In this document: positions 13,001 to 28,000 of the stretch, piece by piece
Layout: every line of letters starts with the position of its first letter
How positions within the stretch are numbered: the first letter of the stretch is position 1
Assembly: GCA_013396755.1 (NCBI GenBank)
Contig: VWZF01000296.1
Span: 310,001-374,000, forward strand
DNA from: Sclerurus mexicanus
Taxonomy: Eukaryota; Chordata; Aves; Passeriformes; Furnariidae
Direction: 5' to 3'
DNA length: 64,000 bases
Position numbers and translations under genes: made by a program
Notes under the pieces: generated by a model
The model's database searches: none
The model's input: only the letters and a program-made list of their open reading frames with translations
Told to the model about the DNA's origin: nothing

Positions 13001-16000
13001 TACACGCAGACTACCACTGAATTATCTACACCTCTCCTAAAACTGCACTTGCTTTCTCTATCCACCTGCATGGAAAATCAACACTAATTTCTTAGAACTT
13101 CACATACTCTGTTGACTGAAATCCAAGGTATAAGAACCAACTTAAAAATAAGAATTTAAAATAACAGCATTTAAGCCCACAATATTCAGCACAATCAACT
13201 TGTCCAACTCATTTTTGTTTTGCCATCTTGAGCAAACATCTGACAAAAGACTACTGTAAGATACCCACTACTGTAGGCAAGTACTTCCAAACACAGATTC
13301 AGAAGAATGATGCACAACCTTCCAAATTGTAAACTAACTTTCTGAATCCGGTCTATGTGCTAACTTACTCATTTCTTCCTGTCTCTTCTCTGGATCTGTT
13401 CAGAGTCTCTCAATGTGATCATTAGCTGCCTCTGTGAATGGACTGTTTAAAAACCTCTTTAAAATACTTTGTTTTATTAAACAGTTTACATGTACTTCTA
13501 AAAGAAAAAGAAATACATTGATTGAATAGAAACAAAACAAGCAGTGGTGGATGGTAAAGCTATTCATGGAAGCTAAAGACCCTGAAACATCTGGGAAACA
13601 GGAAAAAAGCTTTGTTATACTGTCTGAAAGCCTTCTGTCTGCTGAGCATCATGGCATTAGTGTGAGGATTAATTGGTGTTTATTCAATCTGTTTACACAT
13701 ACAAGGAGAAATTACAACAGGAAGGGCTGGGGAGAACACATCACATTTTCCTTACTCATATTCAGTAAAAGCAGCAACATAACAGAAAAGCTTACATTTA
13801 CTGATTCATCCACTTCCAGAGTTTCTGCTGTCCCACTGTCACAATTAGCTAGCTGAGCTATTTCTGGAAAGAAAGATTAAAAACTTGATTTTAAACTACA
13901 GCAAATATGAAACTAGATGAAGTACAGAAAACCTGAAAAATTAGACCTTTCTGGAATACTAAATAAAAAATTGTGTTCTTCTGTAGCACTTGCCAAGTAA
14001 CTTTCAGGGCATCTCCAAGCACATATTAAAAAAACTAATTCACCAGAAAATGAAGACCTGCTATTCAGTGCCTATTTAATCTTCCACAGAAGAATTCAAA
14101 CAGCCATGAAGCAATGAAGAACAACACTGTCTTCACTGCTGAGACATGGGAATTTTCAAGATCTATGTGTAAACTGACCATTAAGGGAGAGACAGCACTA
14201 ATCTGCTAGAACTTCTGAGGAGCTCAGCCTTTGAGGGTTTAACAGTAGGCACTGTCCTTGTCGGGGTCCTTCACAGTTACAGCAAAAGCTTCTAGTTTAG
14301 AATACAGATGGACTCCAAATGGTTTGCATCTTCTACACAGGAACAAATACTGGTAAGTCCAGCAGACTAAGCTAAAAGTCATTTCCTTAGAAGCTTATCA
14401 TTTAGAGAGTCGCAGCACAGACAACTTATCTGGGAAAATAAGATTCTGGGAGTGTAGAATTCAACCAGACTATCCCTGCAGGGTCAACCTATGCTGCAGA
14501 GCTTCTAAGCCAACCCTTAAAAGCGAAACAGGACAGCCTGTAGGTAGAAGACCATCATATACATAGTTAATTATATACCTTACATAGCCAAAGATTTTAT
14601 CACAATAACGTACTGGGAATCAGAGATAAGACCACCTGGAATTTGTAAGGTGCATTTTTATCTCAGGACTGTTAATTGAATTTATGAATATGAAATATAA
14701 CTGAATATTCACACAATACCTAAACTGGATTTTCCTATATAATAAGTGACTATTATAAGTGAAATTCTGCACAACACTTACTGCAATTTTTAAAAGCAAA
14801 TTAACCAAAGAGAAAATTTTCTGTTGGAACAGCTGAGGATTTTAAGAGTGGCTCTCATTTGTAACCACTATCCAAAACAAAACGTTTGTAAAGTGTAAGA
14901 AATGGAAGAAATTAGAATGTCACTTCAAAAGCCAAACAGATCTTTCAAGTGTTACAGAAGCTAAAAACATTCTGTGAATTAAGTCAATAAATGGTGAAAA
15001 CTATCTCCACTGAGATGAAACAAATCCTAAAGAAAAAATATTATATAGACTGAATCTGGAGTGGATTTCCCTGGGAAAAGTCAGAGTTTTGTGAACATGG
15101 GGCTTTTAAAATAGAAATGCTGATGAAACCTTTACTGTATGGGTGAGAACCAAGCAAGCTGGAATAATATAGTTTGACAGCCTTCTAAACTGAAATTACT
15201 TTCACAAATAGCAAATTAAAATGCTATCTTTTTAAACAAATCTTTTTCAAAATAACCATTATCTGAGAAATCCATATTATTTGCAAGCAGTAGGCAGTAA
15301 TGTGATGGAACCTAGGGCCAGCTTTCAAAACAGGGAGCTATGGAACCATTGTGCAATGCCTGAAGAGATTTTTCAAACTCATCTAAATACCATTAAACAT
15401 CTGTCCTCTTTCTTTCATTGATTTAAACCATTTCTCAAGACTCATCATTCAAAAAGGTAAAGATGGTAATTTTACAAACATGGGGAAAAATTTCTCTCCA
15501 GGGAACTCTTCAGAAATGCAGCCACCACTCTCTGCTAAGTGATGAATCTGTTGTGGTATTGCTTTCAGTACAGTATAAATTTATCTAGCATTATCTCAAA
15601 GTAATGCATGCATCATTTCACTCAAAGAAAGGATGCTACAGCTACGGCAGTAAACAAAGGAGGTAAGCAGAGAAAGGTCTGAAGTAGGTTGCTTTTCTCT
15701 GTAAATGAAATAAGGAAGTAATGGTGCAGTGATTTATACTGCTTATAAATATCACTTTTTTTTTGGTATGGTGGCAGGAAAGCAAATCAGATGCTTTGAA
15801 TTACTTGATCACAAATACACATGCATATTATCTTTAAAACTATACACAAAATAATTCTGTTGTCCAAATCTCCAGCTGAACCAAAAATCAGTAATCCATA
15901 CATCAAACACATCTCAGTACTTACTGACAAACCCCTTGGACCATTTTTTCCCCTCAGAAAAAAATAAACAACATTTCAAGTATGCTGAAATGCTTCAAAG

Positions 16001-19000
16001 TTTATATTATATTAAAACTCAGTTTATGAAATACAATTTTAAGATTTGTCCTAGATGAAGTACACTCACATAAAGTGTTTAGTCAGAGAAAAGAGTATCC
16101 CTTACTTTTTTCCTTGACCTCTCTTATAATAAACTGGACCAAAACAAAAAGAAATTAAAAGATGCTATTAAACTTAGGTAGTGAGAGATTCTTGACTCAT
16201 ACTGAGGAACACTTCTATTCAAGTGGCCAGTAAGAATCAACCAGAAAGCTAAGGTTCAAGTGGCAGAATTAGGGTCAAAGATGCAAACCCCTCAACACTC
16301 GAATTAAATCTTGCATCCTTTATCAGTGAAGAATTTATGAATTGTCAGTCTAGGACAGACAAACAGCTCACCAAATCCAGAAGGCACCACTTTATCTTGC
16401 AGAGAATTAGGATACTTCTTGATCTTTCCCATTACCAAAGGGAAAACAGTATTTATATTTATTTTCCCATTTGTCTGCCTTCCTTGCTGCACTCCAAATC
16501 CAAGCAAAAACCATCAAAGCTGTTAATCTGTATCTTGGATAAAAAAATGGTACTCAATTTGTATGAGGAAGTTCTTCTGTGAAGATAGGAAGTGGACTAA
16601 TAATAGGCTAGATTTTCTTTAGATCTGTTAATATAACATGAATATAATCTGTAAAAACACCAAATCTATTTGAATTAGATCTAACAAAATTCCTGACAAC
16701 TGGAAGTGCTTCACAAACTGCATTAGTTCAGCAAAAAAGAGTTTTAAACATAATATACTACTCCTTTGATTTAACAACAGGTGATCTTGCATCACAAGAA
16801 CTAGCTAAAGAGAAGGTTTATCACAATTTTTTGCTATTATTTTGTGTTATTAAGTCCTCTCCTAGTCCTGGGTTACAACACAGAAGACAAACTAATTGGC
16901 ACTAGCTAGGCTTATTTTTCCACGATGGCATTTCTGCCAATTTCTTCCAAATTGCAGAATTAGCACTGAACATAATGAATCGATTTCTCTTTGCCACCAG
17001 TGACAGGATGTGGTCTCAGGATGGCAAAGAAGATGGTCTGGCCAGGACAGAGAAGTAATTTTAGTTTTTTCAAGATTGTCCTTAAAAGAATATTAAAATG
17101 GTTTGAGTTGGAAACAACCTTAAAGATCACCTCTGCCATGGGCAGGGATACCTTTCACTAAACCAGGTTGCTCAGAACCCCATCCAGCCTGGCCTTGAAC
17201 ACTTCCAGGGATGCAGCACCCACTACACTTTCTTGGGTAACCTGTTCCAGTATCTCACTACTGTCACAGTGAAGAAAAATTCTGCAATGACAACTTCTCC
17301 ATTGGAATCTAAGTTCTCCCTACAAAAGTTTTCAAGGTGTACACATAAATTACCCAGAGAAATAAATGGAATGGAAAATAGTCTTCTCACAGACTTTAAA
17401 ATGCACTCAGTCCACGTTTTTCCCTTTATACTTGCGGTTAGATAACATTTGATAACCATCAAATTATCCCAGTAAATTTCAACTAAAGGTTGAAAGAAGC
17501 AAGTTGCACTGACAGGAGGGAAGATGATGACTAGTATTACTGACACAATGTATTTGTGAATGATATTCAAACAGAAGAATCCTATACACAACAGGTGGCC
17601 TTTTTAATGCCTTTGAGCTTGAAAGAGCTTTCTCTGCTACCCTCTTTATCTTGACCCTTTTCAGGTACACACAGATTATCAGAATGATAAAAGACATTGA
17701 GAAGAAAGAATCTAGGAACCTTTAGCTCTACAAGGAGATGCACGTACCTTCCAGAGGATCTTTATTTAAGCCCAGCTGGCTAATAATATATCGAGGGATG
17801 TCTGTTTTAATGCCTTGCCCCTCTTTAGCATGGCCTTCAGCTGCTTCCAAGAGATAGTAAAACTCTTCAGGATCAAATTCCTAGAGGAAAAATAATCATC
17901 ATCATTTTCTCTGTTGAAACTGAATTCTTGGAGTCTATTATAAAAACTTCCTTTGCTTCTTCTACTGGACATATCAGACATTTCCCTATTAAAAACAATA
18001 CCTCAATTTTATTACTAGTAGTTTATTAATCTATTATGATTTTTCTACAGTGTACATATTGTAAGCAATTAAATTTCATACCATTACTTCAAAGCCTTAC
18101 TTTATATGAATAGCATGCTCTTTGCCCTCAAAATTTCACATAATACTGAGTGAAACTGCCTATAACCAGCAACAATAACATTTCAAACAGAGAAGGCTTC
18201 GTCCCTGCATCTGCTTGCCTATAAAAATACACTGTGGAAACAAACTGTGTAAATACATTGCACTAAATTTTTTACTGTATTTGTAATCAATATTTATGCA
18301 CTGTGTTTTATAGAAAATCCAATTAAATAAATCTCTAACTTTAGAATGAAGACAAAATTGTAAGTTGATAAAAAAAAAAATTTGAACTTCATTGATCTAG
18401 TTGTTCCAAATCTAGAAATAAAATATCCTCCTTTGGGTAGTAAGTATATTGCAACTCTCATGTACAACTTACCTAAAAGGCAAGCCTGAAGAAGGAATGA
18501 AAAGGAACAGAAAAAAACCAGAAACTCAAAACCCTGCCAATCCCCAAGTCCTCTGGAAATATTTTAATTTTACTACCTTTATAGATTATAAAAATAGGAA
18601 TACATTGAAAGGAGCAAGGAAGTTTATTGTTTGTTGTTTGTGTTTTGTTAATAGAATTTCTCTCTCTCACTGGCATGAATTCCTACCCAAACATCTCTTC
18701 ATGACTACTGCATTCTTCAAGATGTTTGTGCCAACAGATGTAATGCTTAACAGAGTGATAAAACAGGATGAGTCATGAAACACTGATGTTACAAAACAGA
18801 CTTTTTCCTCAAGTAAGTCATCTCTTTCACAAATACCTGTAGAAGCCAGGCAGACTGCTGAGCTAGGTAGTTTTCCTGACTCTTGTTTTGTGGTCTAACA
18901 TAACTCCACAGGGTTTTAGTCTACATGCTGAGTCACAAGGCTGCTGTCCTAGATCCTCAGGCTACTCAGGACTTGGGAACTCAACGTTCCAGCCCAGAAG

Positions 19001-22000
19001 GCAGCTTGAGAAATTAGGTATTATGTTTCGTTTTGGAAGCATCAAAGCTAATGCAGCTAACAGGAGGAGTTGCAGCATGTCTAAAATAAAAATATCTTTG
19101 GAATTTTCAGTTTTATGGAAACAACCTTAGTTTTACATTTGTTATGAAACCATTTTCATCATCTACAGCCTATTGCCAAGGATTTACAATAAACTCATAA
19201 ACTGCCCAAACTGTCTCATTTAGCTTAGCATCTCAGGATGCTGCTAAATGGCCTAAAAATCTGAACAAGTAAGTAAGCAGGACATGCTGTTTCAGCCTTA
19301 CTCTCCTCATCTGACTTGCCATGCTCAACTGATTCTTTTACATGTTACTCCTTGGCATTAAAGAAGCCAACAATGTGACTTTGCACCAAGATTTCTATTT
19401 ACTTTCATCACGAAAGCATCATCATCTCTTGACCTGCTGCAATGGCAGATACAAAGCTTCTCCTCCACTTACTAGGAAGGCAATGCAATTTCAAAACAGG
19501 TAGTTTCAAACATCTGAGAATGCTTGTGCTTGTGCATGTTTATACATATCTATCTGAATACATTCATATACATACACAGGTGTGAATAATGAGAAGCAAC
19601 ACATTTATTTTCAGATCTTTACTCTCAACTATTTCATTTTCTAGTTACAAATGGAGAAAAATCTTTCAGTATCTGGCAGTAGTTCTTGCCACATATGAAA
19701 CTGTAAAAGCTTTATTCATATGATTATCAAGTAAATTAAAAGAGGAATTCACATACCATGAACACCTGAGACAAGACTACCATCAGAAAACTGGCAGCTT
19801 TACTGCATGGTATCTGAAACTTCTCATGATCAAAAAGCTGGATTTATTTCCTATAATTTTATGAACTTTCTTACAGAGGTTGAAGTTTTTCATACTTAGT
19901 ATCTATTTTTCAGACACGTATTCTAAAACTTTAGTCAGTATTCAAAAGTTTTCAGAGGGGCAGTATGGAAAAACAATACTATTTCTGTAAGTTCACAGTT
20001 CCAGTGATGTTTATGGAGTAGGCTTACCACCTTCTTCCATGAAAAACATACTGTTTTGTGACAATATGCCTAAATTTGTTCAAGCCACCAGTATGTGTAG
20101 AAACATATTGCTCAGGGGTTTTACATTCCAGTCTAAATGTCCTGAATATCCTGTATGAAGTAAGAACACTTGAAGCAAGCTGTGCTGGCTTTCTCTGACA
20201 TTGCTGCTCTGAAACTCCAAACTAAGAGACAGTCACTTCTGACCTTTGCAACACTGTCCTTCCACTCACTTCAGCACACTCAGCAAAAGCAGGGACATAG
20301 GATGCACAACACTCTACTTGAAGGATAAGGCAGAACAAGTAGCCTAGGATAAAATCCTGGTGCCAGAAACTGGGAACTAAGTGAACTGAGATTTGGATTA
20401 GATACCTACACAACTTAGCACTTAAGGAGAACAAACTGATGGACAAACCGACCATCAGAAGAGAACCTGAATCAGAATCATAGGATCATCAAGGTTGGAA
20501 GAGACCTACAAGATCATGCAGTACAACCATCCACCCAGCACCATCACTTTAACCCCTAAGCCACTAAACCATCACCCAACACCACATACAGACACCTCTT
20601 GAACAACTCCAGGAATGGTGACTCCATCACCTCCCTGGGCAACCTATTCCAATGCCTGATCAACCTAAAAGTATAAATTATTTTTTCTAATATCTAATCT
20701 GAATCTGCGCTGTCTCAACTTAAGGCCACCTCCTCTTGTTCTCCCACTGCAGGCAGAGACCAGCCACCTCTCACCACAACCTCCTCTGGGGTAGCTGTAG
20801 GGAGCGAAGGGGTGCCCCCAAGTCTTCTCTTCTTGAACTAAACAGCCGCAGCTTCCTCAACTGTTCCTCATGAGACACATTTTCTACACCCGCCATGAGC
20901 CTTGCTGCCCTTCTCTGGACACACTCCAGCACCTCTAGTTAGAATGCTAATAAAGAATGATGATGCTGAGGGCAGGGGTTAGTGGGAGAAAGTCAGAAAG
21001 TATAGAAGGGAAGGATATAAGGCATCATTTACAAGTCCTGGTCTGTCAGCCTACAGGATGTGTTTAAGGGCATTTTTGGATGTGTGATAATACAGACGGA
21101 TGCAGACCAGAAGTGAAGAAGGCAGGAAAAAGATATCATATGAGAAACTGGATTATGTGGAGAAAGGTTACATGAACCCTGTGAACAGAGCAGGGAACAT
21201 CACACTAGACATGGAATGAGTTTTTCAGGGTTCAGGGAAAGGAGTAAAACAAGTTTGGATACAGTGGCAGAGGCAGGACATGCTAAGGTGTCCTCTAAAG
21301 TCTGCCTTTTTGTTTTGTTTTGTTTTTAAACACCTCTTTCATGCTGATTCAGAGCACATATCTTATTTTGGATTCCTTCTGAACTGCAAATCATTAACAA
21401 AATGCAACTGGGAACACTGAGACACGACATTTCCAAAACAAAACAGAGACAGCTCTCAAAATGCCCATGGCTGAATAAGCCAGGCTGTGGATTAACTGTG
21501 CCACAGATGAAGGGACACAGCACAGAGCCAAAATCAGGTTGGAAAGACTTACTAGCTCAGATCCAATGCCATGATAATGCAGTTATGACAATTTCAGGCA
21601 TAACTTGAGTCTAGCAGCAGGTTAGTGGCTCCCACATAAGCCTTGCCAGCCTCAAATAGCTGTATGCAGCATCAACACTGTGATCTTGGTATTGGCAAGC
21701 AGAGTGGCTCAAAGTCAGCTTGGGCTGCCTGCCAGGCCTGTTGGACTCAGGCTGGCTCTTACATGGTATTTGGGTGTCTACACCATCCTCCTGACAACAC
21801 TGTGTTCTGCAAGAGTTTATTAGTTCCACTGAACAACTGAAGCACATCGGCTCTCTGCATAGGACCAACTTCTTGCACCTGAGCCATCCCAGCTCCCACA
21901 GCATGGGCATGAAAAGCAGAAACATGTTCACACAGCTTACACAAACTAACCCTGTCTGGCAACACTGGTGTTATGATCATACATAAGTAAGTAAACTCTT

Positions 22001-25000
22001 CTGCTCCTGCTGGTCCCCAGTATAACATCAACCACCCATATATCCAGACAGACTAATCCCTTTGCTGTTGCTCTCTGTAGATCAGGTGCTGTAGAGCTGA
22101 CTTCAAGCTGCTTATAGCTCTGGCAGATGTTCAGTGAAACAAAATTATGAAACTGGTAAGAACAACAATGGGAAAACCACCAAGCAATTACAATTGCAGG
22201 AACAGTCTTCCGTAGAAACAACACAGACTCACTAACCAGCAGAAAAACCCAACTGGTTTCAACAGCAGTGATGAGAATGGTTCTGTAACACAGTATCTGC
22301 AATAGCAGGGAACCAAACAAGACTGCAGGAGGGCCCTGCCACTCCTGTGTTCCTGAAATAAAAGTGTAAAGGATCCCATAAACAATGAAACTCTACCCCA
22401 CTGTTTGGCATGTTCCAAAAAACATTTTTAAAGGGCTTTGAATACTAAACTAGAGACTTTTCCAGACTACCAAGTGAAAAACACTTCTCATAGTAAGCAG
22501 GACCTTACCAGGCATTCTAGTAAGCGAGCAGGACGAGCAATAACTATCAGGATTTTTCGAACAAGTTGTTTAATAAATGCCATTTCTCCGCTCTCTGATC
22601 GTTCCTGGGCCTAAAAGATAAAAATAAAGTGATATTAAACCAAATCATATTCAATGCACTGCTCAGGAAAGTATGTATGATATTCACAATACCTATGAGG
22701 GTTTGAAGCATGTACTTGATATAAACAGCACCTCAGTTTCAATATGCCAGCAGGGATAACAAGGATCTGAGCAACCCTGTAGCTTCAAATTGAAGTAATC
22801 CCATTTTTACAGTTCTGACATTGCAACAACAAAAGTGCCTAAAATGGACAAATACCTACTTCTTTTTTTTGCTTGTTTCTTAAGCTTAAATGGTATTATT
22901 ATCATCAGTTTTGCAAAAGGGACAACATTTCAATAACACAGAGATCTCTACATGTAGGTTGTGTCTGAATTTAATAGTTTTAAGATGAAAACTAACCTAA
23001 GATGAAAAATGAAAACTAACCTAGGGAATACTAATAGATACAAGCAACATACATGCCAAATTGATACTGATTTCCTATAGTCAGTTGTCATAGTGAAATG
23101 ACACATATATATAAATACCACACATGCAGAGAGGATCCATATAAAGGTACATGTAGGAAGGAAGACAATGAAAAACCGAGTTCTAGAAAGATTACCACAA
23201 TGGGAGGGAAATGCTATAAAAGAATACATACAGAAGAAATACTTCTATACAATTTGATAACATCTGCACAATGGTCTGGGTGGCATTTCAAATTTCTTTT
23301 AAATGTTTCCCTCTAAGAACAAATTATGCTAATGAATGCAAGGAAACAGTATAAATACATTAATAGCCCTTCCCTGCAATATCAAAGCACTTCTTTGTTC
23401 TGAACAGTAGGAGCTGTAAACTTAAATTTCTCATCATCTCTTGCTTATTCAAAACCACAAAGAGAATTAAGAAACTAACACTTAAAAAATTACTAATATG
23501 GACAAATAAGTACTTTTCATATAACATATAATATTTTTGAAGTCAAAAAACCCTATGAAAATACGAAGCTATGCACAGTTTTCTTAATATAAGTACCACA
23601 ATTTTGAAAAAAGCCATCAAATCTCTAAATCTAATTTATGGAGTTTAAGAAAGGAAAAAAAGAAAAAAGGCACCAATGCCACCTAGCACTCTGCAAGATT
23701 TCAGAAGAACTTTGAGTGGACAGAAGCATAATTCTGAACATTACCAACTAAGTCCAACAAAACTCTTTTGTAAACAAAATGCCTATTTTAACCACCAGAA
23801 AAATTCAAAACACTTCTGTAGTTTTGTGAACACTCAAGTGCCCAAGTGAACAAAAGATTCAATACATATTACATTTAAGAGGGATGAAGCATGAAAGCAT
23901 TCAGGTCCCCTTGATCTTACAATTATAAAAATGTTGGCTGAAACAAGCTGCTCAAACCTGTCGTATTATGCTAGTAACCAGTACTATGCAGTGGACTCAA
24001 AAGTTAAGTCTGAATATTTTACGGTATAATGTCTCTGCAGAACAGGGAATTTTTTTGTAATACAGAATTAGCATGACAACATGACAAAATTACTGTTTTC
24101 ATGTTTGGGGTTTTTTAATAATGCACTGCTTTATATGCAGATTAAAAAATAATTTGCTGTAGCAGTTTTTTTATGTTTTTACACTTTTAAGTTTTGGGGG
24201 AGGTGTTTATGAGTGAACATGTGCTCTAAACTCTGCTAAATGTGTAGCCATTTTAAGGGATATATCATTAACAACGACAACAGCAGTTCATTGAATCTTA
24301 GCTTAGACATTTTCTTGTGTTTTGACATTATCAACTGGTCATTCCAGCTGCACTTTGGCATTATAGAAGTACAATCCTTTCACAAGAAGGAAAGGATCTG
24401 GTTCAAAACTTCCTCTTGACTAGTAAGCAACCTCTATATACTTTTAGTGTTTAAAAAACAGGGTTTCAATAATACAGAAATAGATCATTGATGTCTTAAG
24501 TTTTGCATTGCTGTATGAAGAGAAAAAAATTCAAAACACATCAGCTGCAGAAATCTTAATGAAATTAGCAAAAAAGCAGCATAGGAAAGAAAACCCAACG
24601 AAAACCTTTAGCAACTGCTTGTGCATTCAAAAGAAAACAGAAAACAAATTAACACAGGGACCGCATCTTAACGTATCAGTTGGAAAACTTCAAGTTAATA
24701 TCAAATCTGCTGGTCTGTTGGATCAACTTTAGCTCATAACATACTATCAAATCCCACACAAACGAGTATATTACATGCTGCCCTCAATGGTTTAAAAATG
24801 ATATGTTAATAAACTGAAAGGCATTTTATTTTAGGGCATTTACTTGTTAAGTTTCAAGTTCTTAATTCATTTAGCTGATTATTCTATGAAGGTTTCAGTA
24901 CTTTTAGAAAAGACATTATTACTGTTAACAAACAGCTCAATTATGAAAGGAATGTTAAAAATAATTAAATAACCTTTCACTGATGGAAAGGTAAGGGTTG

Positions 25001-28000
25001 CTTTCTCAGCCAGCACCCAATCAGTAGGGTTGATAAAAAGCCAAGTGAATATGTTTACTCATTTATTTACAGTGAATGGAATAGTGAGCATTCTCCTTTG
25101 GGGCTTATAACATAAACTTATAACTTGCACTGCATGACATAATGCTTCTTTCTCAAACCTTTACAACCCATCTATTCCAGACTGGTACAATAGGATGCTT
25201 TGAGTGAACAGTCATGATTTGAGACAACATTCAAGACAACTCTTAGGCAAGAGATTTAACCCATTTTTCAAGCAAACATAACAGCAGTCTCATGGCTCAT
25301 ACCTCCTGTAGCAATTTGTCTAATTTCTGCTGTAGTTCGAGGAAGTATCGTGATGTGATGAGGCCCTGGTGAGATTTATCCAAACAATCTCGAGCCAGTT
25401 CTGTGATCTGATGGTGGGTAAAACTGAGCACTCCATCTGCCAGTGGAAGGGTGTTCTCTGGGGAATGATTTGTTATAATGTCCTGAAGCCTCTCTTCCAT
25501 CTGAGCTGTGGCCTACAGACAAGTAGTTATACAATACATTAAACCAGCTTTACATGAAACTAACAGTCTCAAAGCTTTTTTCTAAAACATTTTTGTACTG
25601 CCTAAGAATTTACCTAGCTGGAATGCATGAAATGACTGATGCCAAAAAAGAAGTACACTGAAAGGCAAAGCGACAGATGACACTTCCCCACATTACCAAT
25701 CCAGAAAAGCAACAGCCTTACTGTTCTACTACACAGCTCCTCCCCCTTGTCTGCCACCAGTGATTAACTATGCACTAATCTTGTGATGATCACTAAACAG
25801 AACTAAATGAACATCTGTAAGTATAAAGATTTAAGTCAAAGCTAAAGTAGAAATTAAAAGAAAGAAAGAACTTGCGGGTGTCTGCTTTCTTCTGTTAAAA
25901 CTGCAAATACTACAGACAAGAATATCCTCCTTCCTTTCATAAAGGTTATTCAACAAAAATATTGCACTGCACAGAGTTTGAATGAACAATTGACTAATTA
26001 AAAGCACCACAGGCTCACAGCTCCTGCCAAATGTGTCTGCAGGTTCCCAGATGTGCCTCTTTTACAAAACTGTTTGGTTTCTCATAGAACTGCAGGTGCT
26101 AAAAAAAACCCAAATCCTGAAAGATATTCTTCTTATTAAAAGGTAATCCCACACATCTTCATCTGTATCTGAAACACTGAGACAAGTGGGTTATTCACAC
26201 TTGATTGTTGCTCAATTGCTCTGCAAATCCTGACAAATCTCTCTTCCTATTCATAGGAAGAAATATGAAGAAATTTCTTCCTATTTAGTTTTTAGGAACA
26301 GTACCTTGTTTTATTTTCCAGGGGTCACCAAAATCACATATGCATCTAAGAGCACAGCGCTTTAAGGTACACACCTGCATCAAGGAACTCATCTGTGTCG
26401 TATGACCTCCGGACAAGAGAGCAAAATGTCTCATATCTCACAGCCAAATCCCCACAACTGTGTACTCATCTTCACAACTAAATCAATCTATATAATGCAT
26501 ATACATGTATATAAAATATATAATCAGTGTTTGGGAAAATGAAGAAATGCCACTAAAGGAAAGAATCTGGAGGTGGATTCACAGCAGGTGCTGCTCAAGA
26601 CTTAGCAACAGAAAATCGTTTTGGTTTACTAACTGAGTATACATTTGTCCCAGGTAGACAGCACCTACTGAAATCCAATGCATCATCAGATTCCAATCAG
26701 CAGAATATATTACCAGCGGGATTCATTTCAAAACCAGTTTGGCAGGTTTGCCAAATGAATGTCCAGTTCTCAGCTGGGATTTTCTTTATTGTGATTTTAT
26801 CTTTGCAATAAGAGCTCAGTGATACTTTATGAAAGCCATTACAGGGTTGGATCATTAGTTCCCATAACAAAACTACCGCTTACTTAAAACCTATGTTGCC
26901 TATCAATTCAGATACTGGTTATGTTAAATACAATTCATTACCTTTGGGAACCTTTCTTTGTAGACATGGTTCATCATAATTATTTCATTGTCACAGCAGG
27001 CAGGAGAACGTCCAGGGCTGCAAGCAAAGCAAATTATCCCTTTACACTTTTCTCAGCATGAAATATAGTCAGTTACTATATTTTTGTATGATTTATTAGC
27101 AACAGAAAGTCAGCACAGGCTTCACTGTAAAGGTGCATTCTCTCATCAGAGAACGTACACTTCCTTCCTTTCTACTGTTTCTATTCAAGTCCTCACAATT
27201 ATTTAATATATTTGACATCTAACTGCTAAATATGTTAATTTCTTAACTTGTACGTACATTTCAAGACAGAGGCCGTTTTGCATGAAAAAAACATGCAAGA
27301 TAATGAACATATTTTTCTCAAAAGGGCAACAGAGATGTATTTAACTGCTAGTTATGGCTATACCTGCCCCCTTCAAATTTAGATACAACAAAAATAGCAC
27401 AATCTGACCAAGAACTCTGGCAGCTGCAAGTGTAAAAGTGAGCAATGAGCTTGTTTGGGTTTCATTTGGGTTTTTCAGGGATAATTTAAAACAAAAATAG
27501 AAATCAACACAATGTATTTTCAGTCTGACCAGCAGATAAAGGCAGTAACTTCCTACAAATAATGTCATACATATGTATGAGTCCATCAAATCTGGGTCAG
27601 TGTGCCTGTAAAAAGAATCCATAAAAGATACCCACGGACTCAGCTAACGTACAAAATTACTTTTTGCTATCATGAGCCTCACTGTCCACTAAAAAGCCCT
27701 TTTAAAAAATCTCAACCTGAATTTCTGTATTGGTGGCACTGGCCCATGCAGTCTGGTCTAAAAGATATAGAGCAGGAAAAAGACCCAACACAGGATAATC
27801 CTCTAAGAGTGACTTTATTATAACACGTTCATTGGTGTTTCCTGCATTAGCAGAAGAATTTAAATTTTTGGGAAAGAAGATCCTTTTCTAATTAATCCCA
27901 TTTCTATCAGTTTGATGCCTGGGCCAGCAAGAGATGTCCAGAGCCTGGAGAGAGATCACAAGTCAGCAGGAGAGCACTTGAACAGCAGCACAAAGAATTT

